A stretch of 64,000 nucleotides of DNA from Olavius algarvensis Delta 4 endosymbiont (GTDB lineage: Bacteria > Desulfobacterota > Desulfobacteria > Desulfobacterales > CAJINA01). Numbering within the stretch: position 1 is the first letter of the stretch; every line of letters starts with the position of its first letter. The DNA is taken from positions 1 to 64,000 of the forward strand of contig CAJINA010000008.1 of the NCBI GenBank assembly GCA_905176665.1. Reading direction: 5' to 3'. Under the pieces are notes generated by a model. That model was not told where the DNA came from. It saw only the letters and a program-made list of their open reading frames with translations, and made no database searches. This document shows positions 42,715 through 53,039 of this stretch, piece after piece. Position numbers and translations under genes: made by a program.

Positions 42715-42765
42715 TCAGAAGTTGTTGTGTATAGAGTCTTATCCTAATAATGTCAATAGAAAAAA

Positions 42766-43332
42766 CTATGAGACAAACAGTTTTCGAAACCGGATAAAGT
42801 AATCCGCTCCGGACCATACCGTCATGATCAGCGCCACCCAGATATACACGCTGCCGATGGCGTGCAGGTCGACGCCGAACCAGGTGTAATGCCCCAGCAA
42901 CGGGATGATTGCGGCAATCTGGAATCCGGTCTTGTATTTACCCAGGCTCGAAGCGCCGACGTCAATTTTGTTTTCGATCATGAAGTTGCGCAATCCGGTA
43001 ACGGCCAACTCCCGTCCGATGATGATGCACACTACCCAGGCCGGAGCCCAGCCGTAAGAGGCGAGCATAATCAGGGCTGAGGAAACCAGAACCTTGTCGG
43101 CCAGCGGGTCCATGATCTTGCCGAAACTCGATTCCAAACCGCGCTGGCGGGCCAGAAAGCCATCAAAGAAATCCGTAATAGCCGCCGCCGCAAACAATAT
43201 GGCGGCTATCAGGGTAAAGAGCCGATTGGGGAACAGCATGAGAATCACGATGACCGGCACGGCAGCTACCCGGTACATGGTCAGGGCGTTGGGGTGGGCC
43301 GCAATTTCTTTGAGTTTTTTGCCTTTAAACAT
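42766..43332 (-). CDS. pgsA: CDP-diacylglycerol-glycerol-3-phosphate 3-phosphatidyltransferase
   Basis: A 188-residue membrane enzyme with four to five TM helices and the CDP-alcohol phosphotransferase motif DFFDGFLARQRG, then GKIMDPLADK. It makes phosphatidylglycerol phosphate from CDP-DAG. PgsA rather than PssA is indicated by the length and the N-terminal PNALTMYRV. It is upstream of the two tRNA genes on the same strand. Confidence 0.93.
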   Translation of the reverse strand: MFKGKKLKEIAAHPNALTMYRVAAVPVIVILMLFPNRLFTLIAAILFAAAAITDFFDGFLARQRGLESSFGKIMDPLADKVLVSSALIMLASYGWAPAWVVCIIIGRELAVTGLRNFMIENKIDVGASSLGKYKTGFQIAAIIPLLGHYTWFGVDLHAIGSVYIWVALIMTVWSGADYFIRFRKLFVS

Positions 43333-43364
43333 TCAGCACCTGCTGTTTCAGGTGTGTTGACAGA

Positions 43365-44009
43365 TTATGCCTGCGCTTTATTCCAGTCATCCAGGAACGC
43401 CTTGAGTCCTTTGTCGGTCAGCGGATGGGACGCAAATTTAGCCAGCACGCTGTACGGTATGGTGGCGATGTCGGCACCCATCATCGCGGATTCGAGAACA
43501 TGCAGCGGATTGCGGACGCTGGCCACGATGATTTCGGTCTCGTAGGCATAGTTGGCATACATATCGACAATCTGTTCGATGAGCTGCAGACCATCCTGGG
43601 AGAGATCATCCAGCCGACCCAGAAAGGGGCTGACGTATGTGGCCCCGGCTTTGGCGGCCATCAGGGCCTGCAGCGGAGAGAATACCAGGGTCACATTGGT
43701 TTTTATTCCCTCTTTGGTCAGCTGGCAAGTGGCCTTGATGCCGTCGACCGTCATGGGGATTTTAACCACGATGTTTTTATGCAGGGCGGCCAGGTGGCGG
43801 GCCTCCTTCAGCATGCCTTCAGTATCGGTGCTGATCACCTCGGCACTGATGGGACCATCCACGATCGCGCAGATTTCCTTGATGACTTCTTCAAATTCAC
43901 GGCCTTCCCTGGCAATCAGGGATGGATTGGTGGTCACACCGTCGACCATACCCATGCTGTGCGCGTCCTTGATTTCATCTATGTTGGCGGTATCCAGAAA
44001 AAATTTCAT
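43365..44009 (-). CDS. fsa: Fructose-6-phosphate aldolase / transaldolase-like protein (TalC family)
   Basis: The 214 residues are full length for the short TalC/FSA group: [30 protein letters not shown], and the Schiff-base lysine in [17 protein letters not shown] precedes the ATG. The enzyme is either an aldolase (fructose-6-P to dihydroxyacetone plus glyceraldehyde-3-P) or a transaldolase; the two cannot be told apart by eye. It is cytoplasmic. Confidence 0.92.
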   Translation of the reverse strand: MKFFLDTANIDEIKDAHSMGMVDGVTTNPSLIAREGREFEEVIKEICAIVDGPISAEVISTDTEGMLKEARHLAALHKNIVVKIPMTVDGIKATCQLTKEGIKTNVTLVFSPLQALMAAKAGATYVSPFLGRLDDLSQDGLQLIEQIVDMYANYAYETEIIVASVRNPLHVLESAMMGADIATIPYSVLAKFASHPLTDKGLKAFLDDWNKAQA

Positions 44010-44066
44010 CGCGTCGCTCTCCTTAAAAGTTGTGGGGCTGATATGATAAAGTGGTTACACGGTTTT

Positions 44067-44321
44067 TTAAACGTCCGCCAGGTAAGCATCCCGGCATTTC
44101 GCGGAACAAAAATAAAACGTCCGGCCATTTTGGACCGCCTGGACGGCATCCCTTTTCGAGATATAGGTCTGACAATTGAGATCCTGGACCATGAGATCGT
44201 CGATTTGGTCCGCCTCCCCCCTGCCGCCCGGCACGCGTGTCGAGGAGCCGTTCCCCAAGATGCGTTTGATAGATTTCAAGGCAAAATAGCCGATCAGCAG
44301 GAATATGATAAGTTTTAGCAT
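44067..44321 (-). CDS. Small membrane protein with PP0621/YHS-like Cys motif
   Basis: An 84-residue protein with one N-terminal TM (~3-19). A soluble end follows with DLNCQTYISKRDAVQAV and FYFCSAKCRDAYL, the C-x(n)-CxxxC pattern of PP0621/TRASH-like metal-binding domains. It overlaps the folK end by 7 bp. A role in metal binding is inferred from the cysteines only. Confidence 0.75.
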   Translation of the reverse strand: MLKLIIFLLIGYFALKSIKRILGNGSSTRVPGGRGEADQIDDLMVQDLNCQTYISKRDAVQAVQNGRTFYFCSAKCRDAYLADV

Positions 44322-44824
44322 GGCAGCGGTTCGATATCCTGATCGGGGTCGTCGATAGCCTCCAGCAGGGCGTTTACCGGCATCTTCAGCGTTGGATGTA
44401 CGGCAGTGGGATCTATATCACAGATCGGACCTAGCACAAAGCGCCTTTTATGCATGCGCGGATGCGGAATCTCCAGGGTTGCGGTCCGCAACACGAGGTC
44501 GCCGAAAAATATGATATCGAGATCCAGAATCCGGGGCCCGAACCGAACGGTCTTCCGGTCGCGCCCACTGTCCCGCTCGATTTGCTTTAACCGCTGCAGC
44601 AGATCGTCCGGGGCCAGATCTGTGGCAATGCGAATCGCCGTGTTTACGAACCAGTCCTGATCGGTATAGTCCACCGGCGCAGTCTTGTAAAAGCGGGCCC
44701 GACCGGTCACTTCGATATCCGGCATGCGGTCCAGGTCGGCGATCCCTCGCAGGCAGTTTTGCCGTTTGTCACCCAGATTCGATCCGACGGCGATGATGAC
44801 GCTGTTCAAAGTGCTCTGCCCCAT
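44315..44824 (-). CDS. folK: 2-amino-4-hydroxy-6-hydroxymethyldihydropteridine pyrophosphokinase
   Basis: A full-length HPPK of 169 residues with AVGSNLGDKRQNCLRGIADL, DWFVNTAIRI, RFGPRILDLDIIFFGD and IPHPRMHKRRFVL. It transfers pyrophosphate from ATP in folate synthesis. It is translationally coupled to the small Cys protein after it. Confidence 0.95.
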   Translation of the reverse strand: MGQSTLNSVIIAVGSNLGDKRQNCLRGIADLDRMPDIEVTGRARFYKTAPVDYTDQDWFVNTAIRIATDLAPDDLLQRLKQIERDSGRDRKTVRFGPRILDLDIIFFGDLVLRTATLEIPHPRMHKRRFVLGPICDIDPTAVHPTLKMPVNALLEAIDDPDQDIEPLPC

Positions 44825-44892
44825 TTATCCAACTCTATAATACCTGGTCCTCTGGGCCAAGCCTGTCCCGTTCCACGTGGGTCAGAAATAGT

Positions 44893-45077
44893 CGGCTGTG
44901 CCGTAAAGGCATTATTCTCGCGCAGAGGCGCAGAGGAAACCACGCATATTATCCCGCTACGCGGGATTGAAACCCAAAGGGCCTTGAAGTGGTTTTTCGC
45001 ACGATAGTGCGACCAAATCCTGGTTTTGATTTTCTCTGCGCCTTTGCGTCTCTGCGCGATGCATGGTTTTGCTTTTG
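44893..45077. repeat. ~185-bp interspersed element, copy 2 (CGCAGAG family, reversed)
   Basis: The reverse complement of copy 1 at 8,331-8,515, with the same inverted ends and the same two internal hairpins. Here the second hairpin is fully paired (ATCCCGC-tac-GCGGGAT), and copy 1 differs at matching places. The following 45,078-45,140 stretch (GGTAAAGCCCCTTTTAGGGG, CCTGGCCCGCGGGGCCAGG) continues the repeat and recurs after copy 3. This fills the folK-dapF gap. Confidence 0.82.
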
Positions 45078-45143
45078 TGTTTTGATGGTAAAGCCCCTTT
45101 TAGGGGCGTCCCAAAGCCTGGCCCGCGGGGCCAGGATGCTTTA

Positions 45144-45971
45144 CTAATACTGCCAGGCATCCGGTGTGAGCGCAGCCGTGTAGATTATTCGGGCATCGCC
45201 CTCCATGAAGACCTGCCGGCAGTTGTCCCCGTCAAGTTCATAGTGGATTGTCAACCGTTTGTTGCTCCGGGTCAGCATGTCGATGGGCGCCGGCGTGCCG
45301 TTTTCCAGGGCGTAGACCAGGGCGCCGGCCACGGCCCCGGTGCCGCAGGCCAGGGTTTCATCTTCAACCCCCCGTTCGTATGTCCGAATACCGAGCCGAC
45401 TGCTATCCTCGACGGCAATGAAATTGACGTTCGTGCCGGCCGGTGCAAATTCAGGATGCTGCCTGATCGCACGGCCGAGATCGACGACCGGCGCAGTCGC
45501 CAGGTCGTCCGTGCGGATGACGGCATGGGGAACGCCGGTGTTGATGAAACTCACCTCTACCGCGTGACCGCCGGCATTTAAGACAAATGGCGGGCGGTAG
45601 TCGAAAGGTGGGGTCATGCCAATTCTTACCCGGTCGCCGCTCACGCTGGCCTGGATGGGACCCGCATCGGTGCCGAACACCATCTCCGTTCCGGCGATGT
45701 CGTTCAGGTATGCATAGCGAGCGGCACAACGGGCGCCGTTGCCGCACATTTCCGCCCGGCTCCCGTCCGAGTTGTAAAACCGCCACTTAAAATCCAGATC
45801 CTCAGCTGCTTCGATCAGGATCATGCCATCAGCGCCGGCTGACATTTTACGCCGGCACACCTGCACGATGAATTGGTCCAGGCCGATGTCGCCCAGGATA
45901 TTCTCGCGGTTGTCGATGAGGATAAAATCATTGCCGCTGCCGCTCATTTTGTAAAAGGGTATCGTCTGCAT
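45144..45971 (-). CDS. dapF: Diaminopimelate epimerase
   Basis: The ATG at 45971 is used (a TTG two codons upstream overlaps the preceding stop), giving 275 residues. The two catalytic cysteines are in MCGNGARCAARY and LACGTGAVAGALV. It converts LL- to meso-diaminopimelate for lysine and peptidoglycan. It sits directly after the small LptM-like lipoprotein, as in many Proteobacteria. Confidence 0.96.
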   Translation of the reverse strand: MQTIPFYKMSGSGNDFILIDNRENILGDIGLDQFIVQVCRRKMSAGADGMILIEAAEDLDFKWRFYNSDGSRAEMCGNGARCAARYAYLNDIAGTEMVFGTDAGPIQASVSGDRVRIGMTPPFDYRPPFVLNAGGHAVEVSFINTGVPHAVIRTDDLATAPVVDLGRAIRQHPEFAPAGTNVNFIAVEDSSRLGIRTYERGVEDETLACGTGAVAGALVYALENGTPAPIDMLTRSNKRLTIHYELDGDNCRQVFMEGDARIIYTAALTPDAWQY

Positions 45972-45973
45972 GT

Positions 45974-46414
45974 TCAATACTCGAATATGATGGTTTGGGA
46001 ATCCGGTCCGGTCAGCCCGCCGGCGGACGTGGCCATCATTTTAAACCCATAATGAAACCCCGGCTCCAGGGTGAGCGTCAGCGACCCTTTTCCCGGGTCC
46101 TCCGCTGGAAGGGACCGCAGCACTGTAAACAGTAGTGGGCATCCGTCGCAGGGTTTTTCAGCCAGGGGGGACCGGGTACGGTACAGGGTAAAACTCTCCG
46201 GCGGAGAACTGTCGGCGGCCATTGTCCATTCAAGGGTAAGCTGGCCGTTCTCAAAATGGTGATTAATACTTGCGATGACGGGCGGCTTGGCATCCGGCGC
46301 AACCGGCGGAGCCTTGACGCCGCAAGCGGCGAAGACCAGCAGCAGTCCCAGGGCCACCACCAGCTGCATAAGGTGATGGGCGTATGACTTTTTGGGCCGT
46401 TGAGATGGTTGCAT
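45974..46414 (-). CDS. LptM(YifL)-like lipoprotein with a fibronectin-III-like domain
   Basis: A 146-residue lipoprotein with lipobox FAAC followed by GVKAPPVAP, recalling the short LptM tail next to dapF in Enterobacteria. Residues ~45-140 add a beta-sandwich region (LTLEWTMAADSSPPESFTLY) of Fn3 type not found in the short LptM. It sits between argH and dapF in one transcript. A role in LptD assembly is only suggested by position. Confidence 0.72.
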   Translation of the reverse strand: MQPSQRPKKSYAHHLMQLVVALGLLLVFAACGVKAPPVAPDAKPPVIASINHHFENGQLTLEWTMAADSSPPESFTLYRTRSPLAEKPCDGCPLLFTVLRSLPAEDPGKGSLTLTLEPGFHYGFKMMATSAGGLTGPDSQTIIFEY

Positions 46415-46429
46415 AGCGTGAACGCGCCT

Positions 46430-47833
46430 TTAAAAACTGGGCAGAGTTTGCTTGTCGGATTGCAGTTCCGCAGCGGCCGCCTCAATGGCTGCGGCCACAC
46501 TTGTCCCGGCCGTGCCGCCATAGGAGGTTCGCCGGTTCACCACGTTTTCCGGCTGCAGCAACTCGAATACATCCGCTTTGATGCCGGGTGAGAATTTGTG
46601 CAACTCCTCCAAGGTGAGGTCGTGCAATTCCCGGCCGTTTTCGATCGCGTAGGCCACGGCCTGGCCGACGTGGCTGTGCGCCTCCCGGAACGGGACGCCC
46701 AGGCTGACCAGGTAATCCGCCAGATCGGTGGCATTTAAGAAACCGGTGTTGGCTGCCGAGCGCATGCGGTCTTTCTGCACGGTAATTTCAGGCAGCATCC
46801 GGGTGACGATATCCACGCAGGCTGCCAGGGTGTCCACCGCATCGAACAAGGGTTCCTTATCCTCCTGCAGGTCGCGGTTGTAGGTCATGGGCAAAGACTT
46901 CACCGTGGTCAGCATGGAGACCAGGCCGCCGATCACCCGGCCGGTCTTACCCCGCACCAGCTCCGGAATATCCGGATTTTTCTTCTGGGGCATGATGCTG
47001 CTGCCGGTTGAAAAGGCGTCGGACAGCTCAATAAAGCCAAACTCCGATGTGGACCAGAGGATCAGTTCCTCGGACAACCGGCTGAAATGGAGCATGCAGA
47101 TACCGGCATCCGCCAGAAACTCCAGGATAAAATCCCGATCGGCCACCGTATCCATACTGTTGCTGCTGACCAGCGGGAAATTGAGCAACTCCGCCACGTA
47201 ATGCCTGTCGATTGGGTAGGTGGTCCCGGCCAGGGCAGCTGTCCCCAGGGGCATCACGTTGATCCGGGTCAGGCAATCCGCCAGGCGCCGGGCATCCCGG
47301 GTGAACATTTCATAATAAGCCATCAGATGATGGCTGAAAAGCACCGGTTGAGCCCTTTGCATGTGGGTGTAGCCGGGCATGATCGTATCTACATGTTCCC
47401 GGGCAAGCAGGATGAACTGTTCACGCAACCGGGCCAGACTCCGGATAAGGTCGGCGGTTTCCTTGCGCAGGTACATGCGTACGTCCAGGGCCACCTGGTC
47501 GTTCCGACTCCGGGCAGTATGCAGCTTCTGGGCGACCTTGCCCACTTCCTGGAACAGGCGGGCTTCGATATGCATGTGAATATCTTCAAGGCTGTCATCG
47601 TAAGCCAGCGCCCCGCTTTCAATTTCACCCTTGATAAGCTCCAGTCCGCGCACCAATTCGGCCGCCTCGTCCGCGGTGATCACGCCGCATTTGGCAAGCA
47701 TTTGGCTATGCGCGACACTGCCGGCGATATCGTACGCGTACAACCGCTTATCTATCTGGATGGATGAAGTGAATTTTTCAACACGACTGCTGGTCTTTTC
47801 AGAAAACCGACCATCCCACAATTTTTCTGACAT
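46430..47833 (-). CDS. argH: Argininosuccinate lyase
   Basis: The ATG at 47833 (AAGGATAGCACC upstream) is preferred over the TTG at 47857, giving 467 residues. The fumarase/ASL signature GSSIMPQKKNPDIPELVRG is intact, as are HTARSRND and MPGYTHMQRAQP. It makes arginine plus fumarate. It lies downstream of argG, separated by a repeat. Confidence 0.96.
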   Translation of the reverse strand: MSEKLWDGRFSEKTSSRVEKFTSSIQIDKRLYAYDIAGSVAHSQMLAKCGVITADEAAELVRGLELIKGEIESGALAYDDSLEDIHMHIEARLFQEVGKVAQKLHTARSRNDQVALDVRMYLRKETADLIRSLARLREQFILLAREHVDTIMPGYTHMQRAQPVLFSHHLMAYYEMFTRDARRLADCLTRINVMPLGTAALAGTTYPIDRHYVAELLNFPLVSSNSMDTVADRDFILEFLADAGICMLHFSRLSEELILWSTSEFGFIELSDAFSTGSSIMPQKKNPDIPELVRGKTGRVIGGLVSMLTTVKSLPMTYNRDLQEDKEPLFDAVDTLAACVDIVTRMLPEITVQKDRMRSAANTGFLNATDLADYLVSLGVPFREAHSHVGQAVAYAIENGRELHDLTLEELHKFSPGIKADVFELLQPENVVNRRTSYGGTAGTSVAAAIEAAAAELQSDKQTLPSF

Positions 47834-47904
47834 GGTGCTATCCTTTGTCGATCCCAAATTGAATTTCGGGTCAAGTTTGACTCGTTCCCGGGTATCGCCA
47901 AAAT

Positions 47905-48000
47905 TAAAATCGGGATCGAAATCGCTATCGAAATCGGTATCGAAAGAACGTTCTACAGATTCTTTTCGATTCCGATCCCGAACCCGATTTCGATTTCGAT
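47905..48000. repeat. CGATTTCGAT-type degenerate hairpin repeat, copy 1
   Basis: Runs of 6-8-bp units (ATCGAAATCGGTATCGAAAG on the left, its inverse on the right) flank TTCTACAGATTCTTTTCGAT. The whole can form a long imperfect hairpin between argG and argH. A related copy lies at 51,480-51,575. Base composition differs sharply from the flanking genes. Confidence 0.8.
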
Positions 48001-48023
48001 TGAATCATTATCTGTTCCGACCC

Positions 48024-49226
48024 TTATTTATTCAAAAGACTGTTCAAGCGCAGCCGCAGGGCGTTCAGTCGGATGAACCCTTCGGCGTCTTTCTGGCTGT
48101 ATACTTCGTCTTCTTCAAAGGTCGCGTGGGCTTCACTGTAAAGCGATTTGTCGGATCTGCGGCCCTGCACGACACAATTGCCTTTAAAGAGGGAAAGGCG
48201 CACATCACCGCATACATTCCGTTGGCTGGCATCGATCATGGCCTGGACCATTTCCCGCTCCGGTGAGAACCAGAAGCCGTTGTAGATCATGGAAGCGTAT
48301 TCCGGTACCAGGGAATCACGCAAGTGCATCACCTCGCGGTCCAGGGTGAGGGATTCCATGGCCAGGTGGGCCTGCCGCAGGAGCGTACCGCCCGGCGTTT
48401 CATAGACCCCCCGGGATTTCATACCGACGTAGCGGTTTTCCACGATATCAATGCGCCCTATTCCGTGGCGGCCACCCAACCGATTCAGCTCGGTCAACAT
48501 GTCGGCCGGCCCCAGTTTACTACCGTTCAGGGCCACCGGATTTCCCTCGACAAAAGAGATTTCGATCTCTTCCGGGGTGTTCGCGGCGGCCCGCAAGGAG
48601 GCCGTCATGGTATACATGTCTTCCGGCGGGGCGTGCCAGGGATCTTCCAGGACGCCGCCCTCAAAACTGATGTGCAGCAGATTGCGGTCGGTGCTGTATG
48701 GCTTGGCGTGCGACGTCGGAACGGCAATACCATGTTTCTCGGCGAAGTCCATGAGAATGCTACGGGAATTGAGATCCCATTCGCGCCAGGGCGCTACAAT
48801 CTTGATGGACGGGTCGATGGCCAGGTATCCTAGTTCAAAGCGGACCTGGTCGTTGCCCTTGCCGGTTGCCCCGTGGCTGACGGCATCGGCGCCTTCGATA
48901 GCCGCGATTTCCATCTGCCGCTTGGCGATCAGCGGCCGGGCCAGGGACGTCCCCAGCAAGTATTGTCCCTCATAGATGACATTGGCACGAAATGCCGGAT
49001 AGACAAAATCGCGCACGAATTCTTCCCTGAGGTCATCGATATATACTTTGGAGGCGCCCGTCTTCAGTGCGTTGGGTTCAATCTGGTCGAGCTCTTCGCC
49101 CTGGCCAATATCCGCCGAAAAGGTGATGACGTCGCATTGGTATGTTTCGATCAACCACTTGAGAATTACCGAGGTGTCCAAACCGCCGGAGTAAGCCAAA
49201 ACTACTTTTTCAATTTTCTTTCCCAC
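48024..49226 (-). CDS. argG: Argininosuccinate synthase
   Basis: A 400-residue enzyme with a GTG start preceded by AGGAGAG. The ATP-binding P-loop is AYSGGLDTS, with [18 protein letters not shown] and [17 protein letters not shown]. It ligates citrulline and aspartate. It lies between argD and argH; the usual argF is missing from the gap to argD. Confidence 0.96.
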   Translation of the reverse strand: MGKKIEKVVLAYSGGLDTSVILKWLIETYQCDVITFSADIGQGEELDQIEPNALKTGASKVYIDDLREEFVRDFVYPAFRANVIYEGQYLLGTSLARPLIAKRQMEIAAIEGADAVSHGATGKGNDQVRFELGYLAIDPSIKIVAPWREWDLNSRSILMDFAEKHGIAVPTSHAKPYSTDRNLLHISFEGGVLEDPWHAPPEDMYTMTASLRAAANTPEEIEISFVEGNPVALNGSKLGPADMLTELNRLGGRHGIGRIDIVENRYVGMKSRGVYETPGGTLLRQAHLAMESLTLDREVMHLRDSLVPEYASMIYNGFWFSPEREMVQAMIDASQRNVCGDVRLSLFKGNCVVQGRRSDKSLYSEAHATFEEDEVYSQKDAEGFIRLNALRLRLNSLLNK

Positions 49227-49322
49227 TGCTCAACTCTCCTAACCAGTGTCCCTCGGTAAATGGCATCTTGGCTGCCGTTTATGATGGTCACTATACTGTA
49301 TGAATTTAAACCCGTACTTAGC

Positions 49323-49370
49323 GGCTATCTCCAAAATGTCTTTTGGCCCAATCCTATTTTTGAGATAGCC
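49323..49370. repeat. Short solo copy of the CTATCTCAAAA element
   Basis: Only the paired ends remain (GGCTATCTCcAAAATGTC and TATTTTTGAGATAGCC), forming a hairpin just after the argD stop. It has the same termini as the longer elements. As a hairpin after argD it could slow transcription into argG. Confidence 0.7.
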
Positions 49371-49374
49371 TCTA

Positions 49375-50562
49375 TTATAGTGTCTGCAAGATTTGGTCAA
49401 GGCACTCGATGAGTGCGTCAATTTCCGCCGGGGTAACGATCAACGGTGGTGCAAACCGCAGGATGTTTTCCTGGATACAGTTGATCAGAAACCCGCGCTC
49501 CAGGCAGGCGGTGACGATCTTGCTGCCGGGCCGGTCCAGTTTCACACCGCACAGCAGTCCGATGCCGCGGACGTCCTCGATGCAGGTATGGCGCTCCTGG
49601 AGCCAGGCAAGTCGTTTTTTGAAGTAATCGCCGTTGGCGGCACATTGGGCGATGATGCCCTCTTCGGTCAGTATGCGGACCGTCTCCAGGGCCGCCGCCG
49701 AAATTACCGGTGTGCCGCCGAAGGTGGAGGCATGGGCGCCTGGACTGAACGCCGGGGCGACCCTCTCGGAAGCCAGCATGGCACCCATGGGAAATCCGTT
49801 GGCCAGGGCCTTTGCCAGGGTCATGACGTCGGGCGCTACCTTGAAGTGTTCATGGGCAAACAATTTGCCGGTCCGTCCCATGCCCGTCTGGACTTCGTCA
49901 AAAATCAGCAGCAGGTCATGCCGGTCACAGAAATCACGCACTGCGTCCAGATATCCTTCCGCCGGGCAGACCACCCCGCCCTCCCCTTGCACCGGTTCCA
50001 GCATGACGCCGCATGTTTCCGGGGTCAGCGCGTTTTCCAGGGCCGCCATGTCATTGAAGGGCACAAAATCGAACCCGCTGAGGACCGGGTCGAAACCCTG
50101 CTTGATCTTATCCTGGCCCGTGGCGGACAAGGCTGCCATGGTACGGCCGTGAAAGGACTGCCGCATGGAGATAATACGAAATTTCTCAGGCTGTTTACGG
50201 TCGCTGAAATATTTCCGGGTGATCTTGATGGCTGCTTCGTTGGCCTCGGCCCCGCTGTTGCAAAAGAAGGCCCGCGCGGCAAAACAGCGTTCCACCAGAG
50301 CCCGGGCCAGCTCCGCCTGTGGACGGGTATAGTAAAGATTGGATACATGGCACAGGGTGCCGGCCTGGTCGCTGACCGCCTGGGCAACCCGCGGATGGGC
50401 GTGGCCGAGATTACAGACCGCGATACCGGCGATAAAGTCGGTATACTGCCGGCCTTCCTCGTCCCAAACATTGCAGCCGCTGCCTTTGGCGAGCACAATC
50501 GGGAACCGGGCATAGGTCCCGGCGATATAGGTATCTGCCAGTTTTTTCGTCTCGATAGTCAT
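49375..50562 (-). CDS. argD: Acetylornithine aminotransferase
   Basis: A 395-residue class III PLP transaminase with [18 protein letters not shown], the metal/PLP stretch [19 protein letters not shown] and the PLP lysine in [15 protein letters not shown]. It interconverts N-acetylglutamate semialdehyde and N-acetylornithine and may also serve DAP synthesis. Its ATG overlaps the argB stop (ATGA). Confidence 0.95.
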   Translation of the reverse strand: MTIETKKLADTYIAGTYARFPIVLAKGSGCNVWDEEGRQYTDFIAGIAVCNLGHAHPRVAQAVSDQAGTLCHVSNLYYTRPQAELARALVERCFAARAFFCNSGAEANEAAIKITRKYFSDRKQPEKFRIISMRQSFHGRTMAALSATGQDKIKQGFDPVLSGFDFVPFNDMAALENALTPETCGVMLEPVQGEGGVVCPAEGYLDAVRDFCDRHDLLLIFDEVQTGMGRTGKLFAHEHFKVAPDVMTLAKALANGFPMGAMLASERVAPAFSPGAHASTFGGTPVISAAALETVRILTEEGIIAQCAANGDYFKKRLAWLQERHTCIEDVRGIGLLCGVKLDRPGSKIVTACLERGFLINCIQENILRFAPPLIVTPAEIDALIECLDQILQTL

Positions 50563-51449
50563 TTCACGATTTCCGTTCCGATACCTTTATCCGTAAAAAG
50601 TTCCAGAAGCAGCGCATGCCGGTGGGTGCCGTTGATGATCGGCACTTTTTCCACGCCGGCTTCCAACGCTTTCAGTCCGTATTCAATTTTGGGGATCATC
50701 CCCCCGGTGATTTCCTGTGCCTCGATCATGCGGCGGATGTCAGCGGTATTTACGGATGAAATGAGTCTACCGTTACCATCGAGCACACCGTCCACATCCG
50801 TCATGAGAATCAGTCGACCGGCGGAAAGGGCCATCGCAATCCGGCTGGCGACCAGGTCGGCATTGATATTGAAAGTTTCGCCGCTTGGGCCGGTACCTAC
50901 CGGGGCAATCACCGGGATAAATCCCTGTCGGATCAGGGTGTCGATGATTTCAGGATTCACATCCGTAACGTCGCCCACCAGTCCCGGATCGATGATTTCG
51001 GGAGGATCCGTCTCATTCTCCTGGTGTATAATCTGCAGTTTCTTGGCCTGAATCAGGCCGCCATCCTTGCCGGACAGACCGGCGGCTTTACCTCCCTGGG
51101 CATTGATCTGGGCGACGATGGCCTTGTTTACCTTACCGCCGAGCACCATTTCCACCACATCCATGGTCTGGGCATCCGTCATGCGCATGCCGCGTACAAA
51201 GCGCGATTCGATCCCCATCTGATCCAGAACGGAATTGATTTGCGGACCGCCACCATGGACGATCACCGGATTCAGGCCAATGAACTTCATCAGGACAATG
51301 TCACGGGCAAAATCGGCTTTTAACTGTTCGTCCACCATGGCGTGCCCGCCGTATTTAATCACCATGATCATCCCGGAGAAGCGCCGGATGTAGGGCAGGG
51401 CTTCGATCAGAATCTCAGCGACGTTGGGTACGGGGGTATTAGCGGTCAT
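50559..51449 (-). CDS. argB: Acetylglutamate kinase
   Basis: A 296-residue amino acid kinase with [30 protein letters not shown] and [17 protein letters not shown]. An N-terminal ~20-residue helix is present, as in arginine-feedback-regulated kinases. It phosphorylates N-acetylglutamate. It is first of the arg genes and follows hslU. Confidence 0.96.
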   Translation of the reverse strand: MTANTPVPNVAEILIEALPYIRRFSGMIMVIKYGGHAMVDEQLKADFARDIVLMKFIGLNPVIVHGGGPQINSVLDQMGIESRFVRGMRMTDAQTMDVVEMVLGGKVNKAIVAQINAQGGKAAGLSGKDGGLIQAKKLQIIHQENETDPPEIIDPGLVGDVTDVNPEIIDTLIRQGFIPVIAPVGTGPSGETFNINADLVASRIAMALSAGRLILMTDVDGVLDGNGRLISSVNTADIRRMIEAQEITGGMIPKIEYGLKALEAGVEKVPIINGTHRHALLLELFTDKGIGTEIVK

Positions 51450-51479
51450 ATCTCATCCCAATTGATCAGTTGTAGATTT

Positions 51480-51575
51480 CATCGAAATCGGTATCGCTAT
51501 CAGGATCGAAATCGGATTTGCTTTTCTTGGTAGAACCTTCTTTTCGATACCGATCCCGAACTCGATTTCGATAAG
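51480..51575. repeat. CGATTTCGAT-type degenerate hairpin repeat, copy 2
   Basis: Between hslU and argB. It is related to the 47,905 copy: ATCGAAATCGGTATCGCTAT on the left, GTAGAACCTTCTTTTCGATA in the middle and CGATCCCGAACTCGATTTCG on the right. It can fold into an imperfect hairpin. Confidence 0.8.
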
Positions 51576-51606
51576 GCTTGAACCTTTAAACCACCAGCGT
51601 TGCAAT

Positions 51607-52980
51607 TTACAAGATATAGCGACTCAGGTCTTCATTCTCCATGATATCCTTCAGTTTCCGGTTGACATACGCCACATCGATTTCCATCTGCTCGGTTTCC
51701 ATGTCCGGGGCATCGAACAGGATGTCCTCAAGCAGTTTTTCCATGAGGGTATGCAGTCGGCGGGCCCCTATATTCTCCGTGCTGTTGTTGACTTCTTCGG
51801 CAATACGGGAAATTTCACGGATGGTGCCGTCGGTAAAAACGACCTCCAAACCCTCGGTGCGCAGCAGGGCCAGGTACTGGAGGAGAAGTGCATTTTTAGG
51901 TTCCGTCAGGATTCGGTAGAATTCCGCTTTCCCCAGGGAACTCAACTCGACCCGGATAGGGAAGCGCCCCTGCAGCTCCGGAATCAGGTCTGCCGGTTTG
52001 ATCGTATGGAACGCACCGGCGGCGATGAAAAGGATGTGGTCCGTGCGCACCGGTCCGTATTTGGTGGTGACCGTACTGCCTTCCACCAGTGGCAAGAGGT
52101 CTCTTTGCACCCCTTCCCGGCTGACATCCGGTCCGGTGCCGCCGTGCTTGCCGGCAATCTTGTCGATTTCATCCAGGAAGATGATGCCGTCCTGTTCAAC
52201 CTTTTCAACGGCCAGTTTTACCACCCGGTCCATATCCACCAGGCCCTGGGCCTCTTCCTGGGCCAGCAGGTCCATGGCTTCCGGGACCTTTATTTTGCGC
52301 CGCTTGGTCGACTTTGGCATCAAACCGCCAAGCATGTCCTTGAAATTAATACCCATTTCTTCCATGCCCATGTTGGAAAACACCTCAACCATGGGTACGG
52401 ATTTATCCGACACCTCCAGATCCACCGTCCGCTGATCCATTTTGCCGGAACGGAGCAGCTTGCGCAGTTTCTCGCGGGTTGCGGACCCGTCCGGGGTGCT
52501 TTCCGGTGCCGGATCAAACGGCCGGTCTACGGCCGGAGTGCTGGTCAAAGCCGTTGTCGGCTCGCTGGGAGGCAACAGGAGGTCCAGCATTCTTTCTTCG
52601 GCGTTCTCGCGGGCCTTCACCTGGACGGATTCCTGTTCCCGCACTTTCAGGTTGTTCACCGTGAGTTCGATCAGATCCCTGACCATCGACTCTACGTCGC
52701 GGCCCACATAACCCACTTCGGTAAACTTGGAGGCCTCCACCTTTATCAGCGGAGAGTCGGTCAGATTTGCCAGCCGCCGGGCAATTTCAGTTTTGCCGAC
52801 CCCGGTGGGGCCGATGAGAATGATATTTTTAGGTGCGATCTCATCCCGCAGGTCTTCCGGCACCTGTTGACGCCGCCAGCGATTGCGCAGGGCAATGGCA
52901 ACCGAGCGCTTGGCATTGTGCTGGCCAACAATGTATTTGTCTAATTCCTCAACAATTTCGGATGGCTTCAGGTTACTCAT
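51607..52980 (-). CDS. hslU: ATP-dependent protease ATPase subunit HslU
   Basis: A 457-residue AAA+ protein: Walker A GPTGVGKT (G57-T64), Walker [11 protein letters not shown], the pore motif of HslU ([18 protein letters not shown] region) and the C-terminal tail DLSRYIL that docks into HslV. It unfolds substrates for HslV. It follows hslV across a 480-bp repeat-filled gap. Confidence 0.97.
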   Translation of the reverse strand: MSNLKPSEIVEELDKYIVGQHNAKRSVAIALRNRWRRQQVPEDLRDEIAPKNIILIGPTGVGKTEIARRLANLTDSPLIKVEASKFTEVGYVGRDVESMVRDLIELTVNNLKVREQESVQVKARENAEERMLDLLLPPSEPTTALTSTPAVDRPFDPAPESTPDGSATREKLRKLLRSGKMDQRTVDLEVSDKSVPMVEVFSNMGMEEMGINFKDMLGGLMPKSTKRRKIKVPEAMDLLAQEEAQGLVDMDRVVKLAVEKVEQDGIIFLDEIDKIAGKHGGTGPDVSREGVQRDLLPLVEGSTVTTKYGPVRTDHILFIAAGAFHTIKPADLIPELQGRFPIRVELSSLGKAEFYRILTEPKNALLLQYLALLRTEGLEVVFTDGTIREISRIAEEVNNSTENIGARRLHTLMEKLLEDILFDAPDMETEQMEIDVAYVNRKLKDIMENEDLSRYIL

Positions 52981-53039
52981 AACAACTATTCATTTTTCCG
53001 TATTTAAAAACAGGTCCTCAGGTACAGTTGCGATATTTG

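Noticed and set aside
42552..42734. Short frame over the tRNA genes
   Set aside because: The sequence is two complete tRNAs with encoded CCA ends.
47905..48000. Possible CRISPR-like array from repeated CGAAATCG units
   Set aside because: Units are 6-8 bp, degenerate and without regular spacers; the stretch folds as one hairpin. No cas genes anywhere in the window.
49393..51051. 552-codon plus-strand open frame
   Set aside because: Antisense to argD and argB, both full length with catalytic motifs; no recognisable domain.
51751..52944. 397-codon plus-strand open frame
   Set aside because: Antisense shadow of hslU.
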